In this document: positions 17,470 to 28,600 of the stretch, one piece after another
Position numbering within the stretch: position 1 is the stretch's first letter
How the letters are laid out: each line of letters starts with the position of its first letter
Source of the DNA: Chloroflexota bacterium
GTDB taxonomy: Bacteria; Chloroflexota; Dehalococcoidia; SHYB01
Length of the DNA stretch: 41,128 nt
Assembly: GCA_016875535.1 (NCBI GenBank)
Contig: VGPF01000018.1
Coordinates: 1-41,128, forward strand
Reading direction: 5' to 3'
Made by a program: the position numbers and the translations under genes
Notes under the pieces: model-generated
Told to the model about the DNA's origin: nothing
Seen by the model: the letters and a program-made list of their open reading frames with translations, nothing else
Databases searched by the model: none

Positions 17470-18642
17470 CTAGCGGTGGAGAACCATAATGGCGGCGACC
17501 GTAAGGCCGCCGCCGCTGACCACAGCGGCATCCGCCTTTTTCAACTGTCGGGCCCCGGCGCGCCCCTGCAGCTGGAGGGTCGCCTCGACGGTGTGGCCCA
17601 GGGCATGCAGGCGCCCTTCGTTGAGCTGGCCTCCGTTGAGGTTGGTGGGGAGAACACCAGTGGGCCTTAGCGCGCCGCTTCCGACGAACTCATGGGCTTC
17701 GCCGCGCTTGGCAAAGCCCAAAGCCTCCATCCAGTAAAAGATGAAGGGGGCAAAGCCATCGTAGATCTGCTGGAAGTTGATGTCCTTCCGGGCGATGCCG
17801 GCCTTCTCCCAGATGTCCTTGGCTGCCCAGTGCGCCGCCATGACCGTGTAGTCCGGCCAAAAGACAAAGTCAGGGTGCGGGCCCTGGCCCGTGGCGACGG
17901 CGCTGATATAGACCGGCTTCTGCTTCATCGTCTTGGCGCGCTCAGGAGTAGTGATAATAACGGCTGCAGCGCCATCGCATGGAAAGTCGCAATCCAGGAG
18001 GTTCATCGGGTCGGAGATCATGCGAGCGTTCAGATAGTCGTCCATCGTGATGGCCTGGCGGGGGGCGACGATGGGCTTATCATTTAGCAGCGCGTTCTTG
18101 CGCGATTGCACCACGTATTCACCAAGTTGCTCGCGCTTGACCCCAAACTCATGGACATAGCGCATATACCACGAGGAGAACTTCTGGGGGAAGACGCCGT
18201 ATCCATAGGGATTGATGAAGGAATCCACCCCATGAGCCCGGTTGCTGCTGACGTGGCCGTAGCCTTTGTCCTTAGGGCGCCAATTGAGACGGCAGGCCAG
18301 AGCTACATCGCACATGCCGCTGGAGACGGCCAACGCCGCCATGCAAGCGGAGCCGAGGCCGGGCACGCCGCCGACGTGATGGTCTATCCACCAGCGGACA
18401 CTGGGAAGCCCCAACATCTCAACCAAGTAGTTGCAGTTGATGATGTCATACCCCGCGATACCAGGCATGGGCGAGGTGATGACCCCGTCAATATCGGTGG
18501 GCTTGAGGCCCGCATCCGAGATGGCTTGCATGCAGGCGCGGGCCACCAGCGTTCCTCCGGGAACTCCAGCATCCCGGAAACAGCCGCTATGACCGACGCC
18601 GACGATGCATGATTGATCGCGGATAGGGTTGCGAATAGCCAT
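17470..18642 (-). CDS. thiolase-family protein (SCP-x/lipid-transfer type)
   Basis: A 390-residue thiolase fold of the SCP-x/Ltp2-like branch. Cys100 in GLGSACMAALAV is at the nucleophile position; the C-terminal block GGQLNEGRLHALGH carries the expected His, and VVSGGG precedes the end. These proteins cleave or, in the Ltp2 type, retro-aldol-split acyl-CoA chains, often in complex with a DUF35 protein. Here a DUF35 gene lies directly upstream with a 4-base gap, supporting such a pair. The gene downstream is a crotonase homologue. Substrate unknown. Confidence 0.9.
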   Translation of the reverse strand: MAIRNPIRDQSCIVGVGHSGCFRDAGVPGGTLVARACMQAISDAGLKPTDIDGVITSPMPGIAGYDIINCNYLVEMLGLPSVRWWIDHHVGGVPGLGSACMAALAVSSGMCDVALACRLNWRPKDKGYGHVSSNRAHGVDSFINPYGYGVFPQKFSSWYMRYVHEFGVKREQLGEYVVQSRKNALLNDKPIVAPRQAITMDDYLNARMISDPMNLLDCDFPCDGAAAVIITTPERAKTMKQKPVYISAVATGQGPHPDFVFWPDYTVMAAHWAAKDIWEKAGIARKDINFQQIYDGFAPFIFYWMEALGFAKRGEAHEFVGSGALRPTGVLPTNLNGGQLNEGRLHALGHTVEATLQLQGRAGARQLKKADAAVVSGGGLTVAAIMVLHR

Positions 18643-18646
18643 CTGG

Positions 18647-19069
18647 TTATCCTTTGCGCGCCGGGCGGAACTGTGGGAGCGTCACTTCGGGAGTGACATC
18701 TTCAAAGACGACTTCCAAAGGCATGCCAATCTTGATCTTGTCCAACGGGCAATCCCGCAGATTGGAGACGGTGTAGAGCGCCTTCTGCTCCACGAGCTCA
18801 ACGATGGCCACGGCGTAGGGGATCTCGGCCTCAAAGCCGGGATTCCCGGCATTCCGCATGATGGAATAGGAGTAGAGGGTTCCCTTGCCGCTCGCCGGCG
18901 CCGCCACCATCTTCTCTGATCGGCAGTTCGAGCACGTGGGCAGCGGCGGGTGCGAGTAGTAGCCGCAATCGGCACAGCGCCTCAGGACAAGCTGGTGGCG
19001 CTTGGCGCCTTCCCAATAGTCCTTGGTCAACTCATTTGCGACAGGTATCGCCTTCTTGTATTCGGCCAT
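18647..19069 (-). CDS. DUF35 zinc-ribbon/OB-fold protein (thiolase partner)
   Basis: A 140-residue protein with a rubredoxin-like zinc ribbon, Cys32, Cys35, Cys46 and Cys49 (CADCGYYSHPPLPTCSNC), followed by an OB-fold with SGKGTLYSYSIM and PYAVAIVELVE. DUF35 (ChsH2-type) proteins bind acyl-CoA and form complexes with SCP-x-like thiolases or hydratases. It is the first gene of the DUF35-thiolase-crotonase unit and starts 87 bases after the end of the glucan operon, with no obvious terminator between. Confidence 0.9.
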   Translation of the reverse strand: MAEYKKAIPVANELTKDYWEGAKRHQLVLRRCADCGYYSHPPLPTCSNCRSEKMVAAPASGKGTLYSYSIMRNAGNPGFEAEIPYAVAIVELVEQKALYTVSNLRDCPLDKIKIGMPLEVVFEDVTPEVTLPQFRPARKG

Positions 19070-19156
19070 CTGACACCACCGGGAATCCTCAGAGTCCCGT
19101 TATGGTATGGCCTGCAACGCAAACCCGCAATGAGCGGAAGCAGGAGCAGAGAGCAG

Positions 19157-21583
19157 CTAACCGACGCGAACGCCAAGCTGCCTGCCGAGGGCGGTGAACT
19201 GGCGCACCCATTCCTGGGCTGACGCCTCTCCCTGGGACTCACGGGCGCGATAGGCCTGGTAGACATTGGAGAGGATGGTATGGAAATCGTTCTGGACTTT
19301 CCAAAGGTCAACCTGTAAGGACATCCGCTGCGTTATAGCCGCCAGAGCAACGATTTTGGCGATAAGCGCCGTATCTGAGTGCTTCAGCGTGAGGCGCTTC
19401 ATAAGACGCTCGATGGTCGTACGAAAGGCGAAGGAGAGGTTCACTTGATCGAGGGTTACTTTGTAGCGCTTGGCGTCGCTCATCAGCCACTCCAGGCGTG
19501 CCGCACCCGGCTCTTCCTGCGCCAGGACAGCTTGGAAGTCTATGTTGATAAGGAACTCAGCGGTCGCTTGGAAGGCCTTAGGAGGCGCGATGCCGAGTTC
19601 GACAAGGAAGCGCATCAGCGGAGCATCGCGCTCGTAGAGCTGGCGGAAGGAGGCCTCCGCGTTTGCGCGAGCAGACTTGAGAATCACATCCAGCACCTTT
19701 CGCCGTTCGTCCCGGAAGAGGCTTCTCAGGGAGTAGGCGCTTAGTCCGAAGTACTTATCCATGGTGCGCACAAGCTCCCGCATCTCGGACTTCTCGTAGG
19801 CCTCCTCCATCTCTTTCATGGCGGCCTGATAGCGGCCCTCGCTGCGATAGTCGCGCATCCCCGCCACGACGTTGTGGTCGCCCAAGTGAAGAACGCCGAA
19901 CATGAAGGTGGCCGCCTCGCCGATCTGCTCGGATGTTATCCGCAGCCGGCCTAGGGCCAGTTTGGTGCGCCCAGCTTGGTGCAAGCGATAGTCCTGCCGC
20001 TCCACTTCGTAGATAAAGAGCTGCGTCCTATCGTCATACGACTCGAAGAGCGAGCTGATAGCCCAGTGAGCGGCGACCTTCTCCAGGTCTACGACAGATG
20101 GGCGAACATGCCTTTCAAAGACCTGCGCCCCATCGCCCTGTTCGGGGTCATTGCTGACGGCTTTGGAGAGCCGCTCTAAGAACCCCTGCTCGGTATGGTC
20201 GCCGAACAGCTCCTGGGCCAACTGAGCAGCCCGCCCAGCGAAATGCAGGATCTGGATGCCCTCTATCCCCGCTAGGTCATCAAAAAACCAGCCGCAGCTG
20301 GCGTACATAAGCTGAAGGTTCCGCTGGAGCTCCATCAGCTTCAGCGCCGTGATCTTCTCCGGTTCGGATGGGCTCACTGCCATGTGGCGGGAGAGGAAGC
20401 GCTGGACGTTGCGCGGGGATCGGTCAAGGATGACGTCTATGTAGTCGTCCCGGGCGGCCCAAGGGTCCTTGAATTGACGCGCGGCGAGACTCTGATAGGA
20501 CTCGTTCGCCGTGTCACGAAGCCAATCAAGGGCCTCCCGAAGGGGCGCGCGCCACCGCTGATTCCAATCCGGGTGAAACCCGGTATCGCAGCCGCAATCG
20601 CTCCTCCAACGCTCGATGCCGTGGGAGCAGCTCCACGATGTCCGCTCGAAGATCTCCGCCTCGAAAGAGGGTGGGAACTTCTCAAGGAATTCGCCGTAGT
20701 TGGTGATGCGCGCGAGGTCTTCTTTCTGGATGCGATTCAGCGCATAGGCAAGGGCCATATCTCCGAAGCGGTGGTGGTGACCGTAGGTCTCGCCGTCATT
20801 GGCGATATGGGCAAGCTGCGGCTGACTGCCCTGCTCCCGGAAGATGCCCAGGATGCGGTTCATGAACTGCTCACCGGATGTCAGGAGCCGTTCGAAGGCT
20901 ACTCCATGGGAGACAGGCGTGTCATAGAAGAAGACGGCGATGTTCTTCCCAGTAGGGAGATTGACCCGGTAGGGCCGTGTTGTATCCACACGCTGCCCGC
21001 TGACGTCTTCCCAATCGCCTCCATCGAGCCACCGGATGCGGCGAGCCTGATGCGGCGCAAGGATGGTGAACTTGATGCCTTGGTTGGCTAGCTCGGCGAG
21101 GGTTTCAAGGTCAACAGCCGTCTCCGGTAGCCACATCCCCTCCGGGTCACGGCCGAATCGGCGCTGGAAGTCCCGGATGCCCCAGATGACTTGCGTCCGC
21201 TTATCGCGCGCGTTGCAGAGCGGCAGGATCGTGTGATTGTAGGCTTGAGCGATGGCCGACCCGTGGCCTGAAAAGAGTCGGCGGCTCTCCTTATCAGCCT
21301 CGATGACGGCGGCGTAGATCTCCGGCTGTTGGCTCTCCAGCCAGGAAAGGAGTGTAGGGCCGAAGTTGAAGCTGATTCTGGCGTAGTTGCTGACGATCTC
21401 GACGATCTTGCTCTCGGAATCCAGGATGCGGGAGAAGGCGTTGGGACCGTAGCACTCGGCAGTGATGCGATCGTTCCAGTCATGGTAGGGGTAGGCGCCC
21501 TGCTGCTCTTCGATGACCTCCAGCCACGGGTTCTCTCGTGGCGGCTGGTAGAAGTGGCCGTGGATGCAGACGTATCGGTCCAC
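19157..21583 (-). CDS. glycoside hydrolase family 57 protein with DUF3536
   Basis: An 808-residue GH57-type protein, probably an alpha-glucan-active amylase or transferase. Conserved blocks are HGHFYQPPREN (8-18), GHGSAIAQAYNHTILPL (107-122), GMWLPE with Glu154 as likely nucleophile, and NDGETYGHHH with Asp263 as likely acid/base. The C-terminal half is the DUF3536 alpha-helical extension. It starts with GTG three bases after the glgB stop and is the last gene of the glucan operon. The exact reaction (debranching, amylolytic or transfer) is not known for most members; context implies work on the GlgE-made glucan. Confidence 0.88.
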   Translation of the reverse strand: MDRYVCIHGHFYQPPRENPWLEVIEEQQGAYPYHDWNDRITAECYGPNAFSRILDSESKIVEIVSNYARISFNFGPTLLSWLESQQPEIYAAVIEADKESRRLFSGHGSAIAQAYNHTILPLCNARDKRTQVIWGIRDFQRRFGRDPEGMWLPETAVDLETLAELANQGIKFTILAPHQARRIRWLDGGDWEDVSGQRVDTTRPYRVNLPTGKNIAVFFYDTPVSHGVAFERLLTSGEQFMNRILGIFREQGSQPQLAHIANDGETYGHHHRFGDMALAYALNRIQKEDLARITNYGEFLEKFPPSFEAEIFERTSWSCSHGIERWRSDCGCDTGFHPDWNQRWRAPLREALDWLRDTANESYQSLAARQFKDPWAARDDYIDVILDRSPRNVQRFLSRHMAVSPSEPEKITALKLMELQRNLQLMYASCGWFFDDLAGIEGIQILHFAGRAAQLAQELFGDHTEQGFLERLSKAVSNDPEQGDGAQVFERHVRPSVVDLEKVAAHWAISSLFESYDDRTQLFIYEVERQDYRLHQAGRTKLALGRLRITSEQIGEAATFMFGVLHLGDHNVVAGMRDYRSEGRYQAAMKEMEEAYEKSEMRELVRTMDKYFGLSAYSLRSLFRDERRKVLDVILKSARANAEASFRQLYERDAPLMRFLVELGIAPPKAFQATAEFLINIDFQAVLAQEEPGAARLEWLMSDAKRYKVTLDQVNLSFAFRTTIERLMKRLTLKHSDTALIAKIVALAAITQRMSLQVDLWKVQNDFHTILSNVYQAYRARESQGEASAQEWVRQFTALGRQLGVRVG

Positions 21584-21586
21584 GCC

Positions 21587-23578
21587 CTAGGCCTCCGGTT
21601 TCAGAAAGACTATACCGAGGGGCGGCACAGTGATCCTGAGCGAATGGGAGAGGCCGTCACTCGGTTCGCCCACGGAGGAGACGCGTCCCAGGTTTCCGGT
21701 GCCGCTGCCGCCGTACTCCTTCGCATCGCTGTTCACCAGCTCCAGCCACACGCCCCCCACCGGGACGCCGACCTTGTAGTCGTAGCGGGGTACGGGTGTG
21801 AAGTTCGCGGTAACCAGGACGATATCACGTTCAGCCTGGCCCCTGCGGATGAAGGTTAGGGTGCTAGTATCAGCATCAGTCGCATTGACCCATTGAAAGC
21901 CCCCAGGCTCACAATCAAGGGCGTGGAGAGCAGGCAAACTGGCGTAGAGGCGATTGAGATCGGCCACCCATTGCTGGACACCGGCGTGAGGGGCATAGTC
22001 CAAGAGATCCCAGTCCAGGCTCTCCTCATGGCTCCACTCGCGCCACTGGGCAAGCTCCGTTCCCATGAAGAGAAGCTTCTTGCCGGGAAGGCCGTACATA
22101 TAGCCGAGAAGCAAGCGCAGATTGGCGAAGCGCCTCCAATCGTCCCCGGGCATCTTGCTCAAGAGCGAACGCTTCCCGTGCACGACTTCGTCATGCGAAA
22201 GCGGCATGATGTAGTTCTCGGAGTAGGCGTAGACCTGGCGGAATGTCAGGTCGCTGTGGTGATAGCGCCGATGGATCGGATCGCGGGTGATGTACTGCAG
22301 GGTATCGTGCATCCATCCCATGTCCCACTTGAAGCCGAAGCCCAAACCCCCGGAAAAGGTAGGACGGGAAACCATGGGCCAAGCCGTGGACTCTTCAGCG
22401 ATCATCTGCGCATCCGGGTAATGCTTGTAGGCCTCCACGTTAAGACGCCTTAGGAAATTGAGCGCCTCAAGGTTCTCTCGGCCGCCGTACTCGTTCGGGG
22501 CCCACTCCCCTTCGCCGCGCGAATAGTCGAGATAGAGCATCGAGGCGACGGCGTCCACGCGGATGGCATCGGCATGGTAGCGATCGAGCCAGAAGAGCGC
22601 GCTGCTGATAAGGAAGCTCTGGACTTCACGACGGCCGTAGTTAAAGATCATCGTCTTCCAATCAGGATGGAAGCCCTTGCGCCTATCTTGATGCTCATAG
22701 AGATGCGAGCCGTCGAAAAACGCGAGGCCGTGCTCATCGCCGGGCGTGTGCGAGGGCACCCAGTCCAGGATGACGCCGATGCCCTGCTGGTGCAGATAAT
22801 CCACCAGCGCCATGAACTCCTGCGGCGTCCCATATCGGCTCGTCGGGGCGAAGTAGCCCGTCGTCTGGTAGCCCCACGAGCCATAGAAGGGATGCTCCAT
22901 CACCGGAAGAAACTCCACATGGGTGAAGCCCAGCCTCTTGACGTGCGCGGCCAGCTTGGGCGCGAGCTCCGTGTAGGAAAGGAAGCGATTGCCCTCCGCG
23001 GGCACGCGCATCCAGGAGCCAAGGTGTACCTCATAGATAGCCATCGGCGCAGTGTGGGATTGTCTTCCCATCCGCTTTGACATCCAATCGCCGTCGTGCC
23101 AGGTATAGTCCAGGTCCCATACGATCGAGGCTGTACGAGGCGGTTTCTCGGCGCGCGTGGCGAACGGGTCAGCCTTTTCCACCCGATAGCCGTCGTGGCG
23201 GGAGACGATTGAGAACTTATAAATGGCTCCTTTTATTACCCCGGGGGCAAAGGCCTCCCAGATACCGGATTGCTGGCGCGGCGTAAGCGGGTTCGCCGCC
23301 TTATTCCAATTATTGAAGTCTCCGATGACGCTGACCTCCAGCGCATCTGGGGCCCAGACGGAGAAGTAACAGCCTTGGTGACCGCCGACGTTACCAAGGT
23401 GCGCGCCAAGCTTGTTATAGAGACGGAAGTGCGTCCCCTCGTTGAAGAGATAGAGATCGTCAGCCGTCAACAATGTAGAGTTCGTAGCAGGCACGGGGGC
23501 TGAAGGCGTCACGGCAGGTTTGGGCGCCGTTCGCACCTTCGAGTTCCTCTCCTTCTTAACGCGCTCTCTCTTTTTCAC
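21587..23578 (-). CDS. glgB: 1,4-alpha-glucan branching enzyme (GH13)
   Basis: A 663-residue branching enzyme that cuts alpha-1,4 chains and reattaches them as alpha-1,6 branches. After a basic N-terminal tail of about 35 residues there is a CBM48 module (YFSVWAPDALEVSVIGDFNNW, from about 71) and the GH13 barrel. Asp342 (IRVDAVASMLYLDYSR), Glu395 (MIAEES) and Asp463 (LSHDEVVHGK) keep the spacing of E. coli Asp405, Glu458 and Asp526. It starts with GTG overlapping the malQ stop by four bases (GTGA), so translation is coupled. Confidence 0.97.
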   Translation of the reverse strand: MKKRERVKKERNSKVRTAPKPAVTPSAPVPATNSTLLTADDLYLFNEGTHFRLYNKLGAHLGNVGGHQGCYFSVWAPDALEVSVIGDFNNWNKAANPLTPRQQSGIWEAFAPGVIKGAIYKFSIVSRHDGYRVEKADPFATRAEKPPRTASIVWDLDYTWHDGDWMSKRMGRQSHTAPMAIYEVHLGSWMRVPAEGNRFLSYTELAPKLAAHVKRLGFTHVEFLPVMEHPFYGSWGYQTTGYFAPTSRYGTPQEFMALVDYLHQQGIGVILDWVPSHTPGDEHGLAFFDGSHLYEHQDRRKGFHPDWKTMIFNYGRREVQSFLISSALFWLDRYHADAIRVDAVASMLYLDYSRGEGEWAPNEYGGRENLEALNFLRRLNVEAYKHYPDAQMIAEESTAWPMVSRPTFSGGLGFGFKWDMGWMHDTLQYITRDPIHRRYHHSDLTFRQVYAYSENYIMPLSHDEVVHGKRSLLSKMPGDDWRRFANLRLLLGYMYGLPGKKLLFMGTELAQWREWSHEESLDWDLLDYAPHAGVQQWVADLNRLYASLPALHALDCEPGGFQWVNATDADTSTLTFIRRGQAERDIVLVTANFTPVPRYDYKVGVPVGGVWLELVNSDAKEYGGSGTGNLGRVSSVGEPSDGLSHSLRITVPPLGIVFLKPEA

Positions 23579-25656
23579 GGCCTCTTCCTGCTTCGCGTTA
23601 GCACGATCTCTTCTAACGCCTGCATGACCGCCCTATTCCGGGAGAACTCCTCCAAGCTCATCCGGGCCCTCCGCCGCCAGTTCGGCTGCGGGTCGCCGGT
23701 GCCTGGAACATTCTGCGGCTGCGTCTCACCCCACAGATCCTCCAGGCTCACCACCACCAGCTTCGCCCGGCTCTTCACCAGATAGCGGTGGAGCGCAGAA
23801 AGAATCGTTTGCGTTGTCGCTTGTCCATCGAAGCTCCCACGTTCCTTAAGGAAGCGAGCAATCGCCTTCACCTGAGCGCCGCGGGCCCTTTTCTCTTCAA
23901 GCTCGGTCTTCCTTGTTAGGATGCCGAGTCGTCTTCTCCACTTGAAGTCGTCCCCGCTCCAGAAAGAAGCGAAAGGCGGCATGTCATGGTTGTTCAGCGC
24001 CGCGACGGCTCCCTTCGGCACCTCTCCAAGTGCCGCCTGAGGGTCGGCGCGGATAGAAAATTGTAGCATGTACATGCTGCCGAACCTGTGCCGCTCCAGG
24101 GATGCGTTCACCTCCGGCGGCACAACGCCCAAGTTCTCGCCGATGACCCAGCACTTGTTCCGGTGAGACTCCAAACTCAGGATGGCATACCATTCCTCAG
24201 GATGGTATCGGACGTAAATGCCGTCCACCGGCTTGAGGCCGCGGGGCACCCAGAAGAGTCGCTGGAAGCCCATGACGTGGTCCACGCGGAGCGCCTTTGC
24301 CATCTGCATGTGCTTGCGCAGATAGGCGATAGGATAGCCGTAGCCCTGTTCCCGGATCCGCTCAGGATGGAGCGGCGGGAAGCCCCAGTCCTGCCCTGTC
24401 TCGATATAGGAATCAGGCGGCGCGCCGACGGACATGCCCAGAGCAAAGGCATCTCGATGGGCCCAAGTATCGTAGCCGCCGCCGTGGACGCCTATAGGCA
24501 GATCCAAATATAGACCCGCGCCCTTGCGCGAGGCCTGGCGCAACTGACGGTGCGCCGCCCACTGGACGTAGCAGTGATAATCGCGCGCGGCTATGTCATA
24601 GGAAGCAGCATCGTTCTTCGGCCAGGCGGGCCAGGCATCGCCGTATCGCTCGACGGTCGCGCGGAAGGCTGCATAGCGCTCCACACCAGCATCGCTCTTC
24701 AGGAAGCGCTCTAGCCCATGCGAGCCTCTACCACGAACGACCCGAGTTGTAAGGAGTTCTAACACCCGACGCTTGAGGGCCATGACGCGCTTGTAGTCCA
24801 CATGCGCGCCTTTTCGGAGTACCGCGATTGCCTCCCGGAAACCCCGCGATGCCACGAGCCGCTGTGCCTCATCGCAGTCGCGGTACTCAGGTAGGGCCTC
24901 CACGTTAACGTAGAACTCGTTCCAATGGAGGCGACTCACCGGCGCATAAGGGCTTGGGTCGAACGGCCTGTCCAGAAAGGAGGCGAGCATCGGAAGCGCT
25001 CCAATAAGGCCGACTCTCTGTCGCTTGGCCCACTGGGCAAGCTCTCCAAGGTCAACGAAATCGCCTGCGCCCCAGGAGCGTCGTGATTGAAGGGCGTAGA
25101 GCGGGAGAAAGATGCCGACTCCGCGCTGTTCGCCCCCAGGCAGGGCGTCATAGCTCCTTGTGGGAGCAACGATAACCATCGCCTCCGCGCGGGCAGACTC
25201 TGTGCGTACCTCTATGCGATGATACCCAAACGGCAGCGGCCCCGAAATCACCAGGCGCTTCTGCACAAAGCGTTCTCTCCCGATAGACGCCGATGCCGTA
25301 TCACGCAAAGTCTTCCCAGGGCGCGTGATGGCCCGCCTTTCGCCTGACTCCAGAGTCAGCTCAGCCGTTATGCGGCCATCAGCAATCGCGACTGGGACTT
25401 GCACATCAACTGCCAGGGAACCTTTGTCCCAGACCACATAGACCGGCTCGCAGATGCGTCGCGCCATCTCTTCACTCCGCTCGCGCAAAGCAACGGCAGC
25501 ATCAGCGCTGCCTTCGATAGACGCGCCCAGTACCTTGAGGGCAGCGACTATCGCATCACTGGGAGAGTGCACACGCTTTCCCTTGATATCAAGATATGCA
25601 GACTGCACGCCGTAGAGAGCGGCCAGCCGTTTGAGTGCCGCCATCTCTTGCGCCAT
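23575..25656 (-). CDS. malQ: 4-alpha-glucanotransferase (amylomaltase, GH77)
   Basis: About 693 residues. It transfers alpha-1,4-glucan segments between chains (disproportionation). Landmarks are YALQSRRSWGAGDF, the 250s-loop segment PSPYAPVSRLHWNEFYV, and the catalytic trio Asp459 (LRVDHVMGF), Glu507 (VIGENLG) and Asp558 (NNHDMPPF). The ATG at 25656 (MAQEMAALKRLA) is preferred because it leaves a 5-base gap after the treS stop; an upstream ATG at 25716 would overlap that gene by 55 bases and add an unlikely 20-residue N-terminus. An extended N-terminal region of about 190 residues precedes the catalytic domain, as in E. coli-type MalQ. Confidence 0.94.
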   Translation of the reverse strand: MAQEMAALKRLAALYGVQSAYLDIKGKRVHSPSDAIVAALKVLGASIEGSADAAVALRERSEEMARRICEPVYVVWDKGSLAVDVQVPVAIADGRITAELTLESGERRAITRPGKTLRDTASASIGRERFVQKRLVISGPLPFGYHRIEVRTESARAEAMVIVAPTRSYDALPGGEQRGVGIFLPLYALQSRRSWGAGDFVDLGELAQWAKRQRVGLIGALPMLASFLDRPFDPSPYAPVSRLHWNEFYVNVEALPEYRDCDEAQRLVASRGFREAIAVLRKGAHVDYKRVMALKRRVLELLTTRVVRGRGSHGLERFLKSDAGVERYAAFRATVERYGDAWPAWPKNDAASYDIAARDYHCYVQWAAHRQLRQASRKGAGLYLDLPIGVHGGGYDTWAHRDAFALGMSVGAPPDSYIETGQDWGFPPLHPERIREQGYGYPIAYLRKHMQMAKALRVDHVMGFQRLFWVPRGLKPVDGIYVRYHPEEWYAILSLESHRNKCWVIGENLGVVPPEVNASLERHRFGSMYMLQFSIRADPQAALGEVPKGAVAALNNHDMPPFASFWSGDDFKWRRRLGILTRKTELEEKRARGAQVKAIARFLKERGSFDGQATTQTILSALHRYLVKSRAKLVVVSLEDLWGETQPQNVPGTGDPQPNWRRRARMSLEEFSRNRAVMQALEEIVLTRSRKRP

Positions 25657-25661
25657 GACGT

Positions 25662-28600
25662 CTACGCGCCACCGGTGAGGAGGTGAAGGGCTCCGGCAAG
25701 CGGCACTTCGACCCAATCAGGTCGGTTGTTCAGCTCGTATTCGATTTCATAAAGGGCCTTCTCCAAAAGTAGGGCCTCCAGAAGAACGGCCATCTCCCTT
25801 TCCGATTGCGGCAACAGCCCGCTGCCCTTCATTGCTTTCAGATAAGCGTCAAGGAAGGTCGCTTGCGCCCAGAACCTCCAGGCCTTCGTCCAGCCCTGCA
25901 GACGTGAAGCCTGGGCCTTGGGCAGTTGGCGTGAGGAGACGGTGGCGGCGTAGTCCAGGGAGCGCAGCATCCCGGCAACGTCCTTGAGCGGGGAGCGTTT
26001 CAGGCGCCGCCACCCGATCGCGCGGGCTGGCTCGCCCTCAAAGTCAATGACAACGAAGTCATCGCCTGTCCAGAGAACTTGGCCCAAATGATAATCGCCG
26101 TGAACGCGAATGCGCATGCCGCCATCTTCCAGCTTCGTCACCATTTCAAATCGAGCAAGCAGTGCATCCTCCATCTCTAAAAAAGCCTTCGCTTGCCGCT
26201 GAACGGCTCGCGGCAAAGTGCCTATGCGCCCTCGCAGCAAGGCAAGGGTCTGCAGCCCGCCTCCACGCATAGACTGGTAGAGCGATTGCTGATAGATAGT
26301 CCCAAAAGGCTCGGGCGTGAAGGCCGCGAGGCTAGGCTCGGAGGCCAGCGCGAGGTGCAGTTCGCCCGTGCGCCTCCCTAGCTGACTCACCGCACTCAGG
26401 TAACCGCCGGCATACTTCGCCAGAGCAGCTGGTGATGATCTCCTTGCGAAAGCTAGCAGCCTTCCGGAAGAAAGCGCCGAGGGTGCTGAAGAGGTTCCTC
26501 CTTCGAGAACACGCCGGTGGAACTCTTCGATCGCATCTTGGGTGAATTTCCACGCGTCGCCCTTGTTCCCAACAAAGCCGTGGATGATGGCGAGCGTCGT
26601 CGATTCTTGTCCCTCGCGACGATACTCTACTGCGCCCGCCAAGCGCGGCACAGCATCGAAGGTCGTGCGCTCCGCTAAAAAGCGTCCGATCTCCAAGTCA
26701 GGATTGACGCCTGGTTCTAAGCGGCGGAAAAGCTTCAAAACGGCGCGTTTCCCGAAAAATACTGAGGTATTGCTCTGTTCGCCGAGAGCTAGCGTAGGCT
26801 GCGGTAACGTATCTGGAGCGCCTAGAGCCGTTGCGAATTGCCCTTCAGCGATACAGCCGATGTCTCCCCTCTCGGCAGCAAAGCTCTCGCCGACATCAAT
26901 AGCAACCACAAGCCTCTTCGCAAATCCCCCCTTCAGCAGGGCGTCATACAGGACGCCCTCGGCCTTCGACCCGCTTCCTTTCACCCAGGCAACCACCGAT
27001 TGCAACGCATCTCGGACGATGGCACGCGCTGTAGCGCCGGAATCAAAAGCGACCGGGACCTGATAGCGCTCCGATTCGCCCTGCACGTACTTCATTCCTA
27101 TGATGACGATAGCTGAACCATCGTCCACAGCAATCACGTCCTCCACCTGCGCCGCTTGGACAACCCGCGCCTTGCCGCCGAACCACCGCTGTCGCTCGAT
27201 AAATCCAGTGAGAGCATCGGCTAGAACTGCTCGGTTGCCCGGGGCAAAAACATCCCGCCAGCTCTTGCTGATGGTGAGCGTAGCCTGCGCTGCTGGAGTA
27301 TCAGAAAACCGAATCCTCTCCAATGCCTTCGGCTTAAGCGATAGGAGGAAATATCCATACGGAGCAAGCGTCAGAGAGAGGGTGCCGCTCGAATGCGTCG
27401 TGAAGCGCGTGCCGCTCAGGAGGTCCACAAGCGACCCCCCACGAAGCCTGCTATCGGAGAGGCTGACCTGTTGAGACGCCCGTGAGAGGTTCCCCACCAC
27501 CAGCACGCTCTCTCCCTCGCTGCGACTGAGGAAGGCCAGAACCTTCCGATTCCCCGTTTCAAGAAACTCCGGCGCGCCTCGCCCAAGCGCCTTACTGCCC
27601 TTCCGCACCGCGATCAGCCGCTTGACCCAGTGGAGCAGGGAGTCCGGATTCGCCTGCTGCGCCGCAACATTCACCGATTGGTAGTGGTATTCGGATTCGG
27701 TGATGACGGGCAGATAGAGCCTCTCGGCAGGGGCCGAGGAGAATCCGGCATTGAGAGAGGCGTCCCACTGCATCGGCGTGCGGACACCGTTGCGGTCATG
27801 GAGAAGATAGTTGTCCCCCATGCCGATCTCGTCGCCGTAATAAAGTACCGGCGTCCCAGGCATGGAAAAGAGCAGCACATTCATCAACTCGATCTTCCGG
27901 CGGTCGTTGTTCATGAGAGGCGCGAGACGGCGGCGTATACCGAGATTCAGGCGGGCTTTAGGATCCTGCGCATAGATGCGCCACATGTAATCCCGCTCTT
28001 CCTCCGTCACCATTTCAAGGGTCAGCTCGTCGTGGTTGCGCAGGAAGACAGCCCACTGGCATCCCTCCGGGATGGTCGGAGTCTGCTCCAAGATGTCCTG
28101 GATGGGGAAGCTGTCCTCCAGGCGTATCGCCATGAAGAGGCGAGGCATGAGGGGGAAATGGAAGTTCACATGGCACTCATCGCCGGCGCCGAAATAGGCC
28201 GCGGCGTCCTCAGGCCACTGGTTCGCCTCGGCAAGCAGCATGCGGCCCTTGAAATGCGCGTCCACATGGCGGCGCAGGTCGCGAAGGAAGGCATGTGTCT
28301 GCGGGAGATTCTCACAGTTCGTCCCTTCCTTCTCATAGAGGTACGGGACGGCGTCCAACCGCAGGCCGGAGACTCCCATCTTGAGCCAGAAATTCATCGC
28401 GTCAAAGACGGCCTTCTTCACCGCGGGATTTTCGAAGTTCAGGTCCGGCTGGTGAGCATAGAACCGATGCCAGTAATAGGCTCCCGCAACTTCGTCTTTC
28501 GTCCAGTTGGACTTTTCAAAGTCCTTAAAGATGATGCGCGCCTCTTTGTATTTATCCGGGGTATCGCTCCAGACGTAGAAGTTCCGATCGCTGCTGCCGG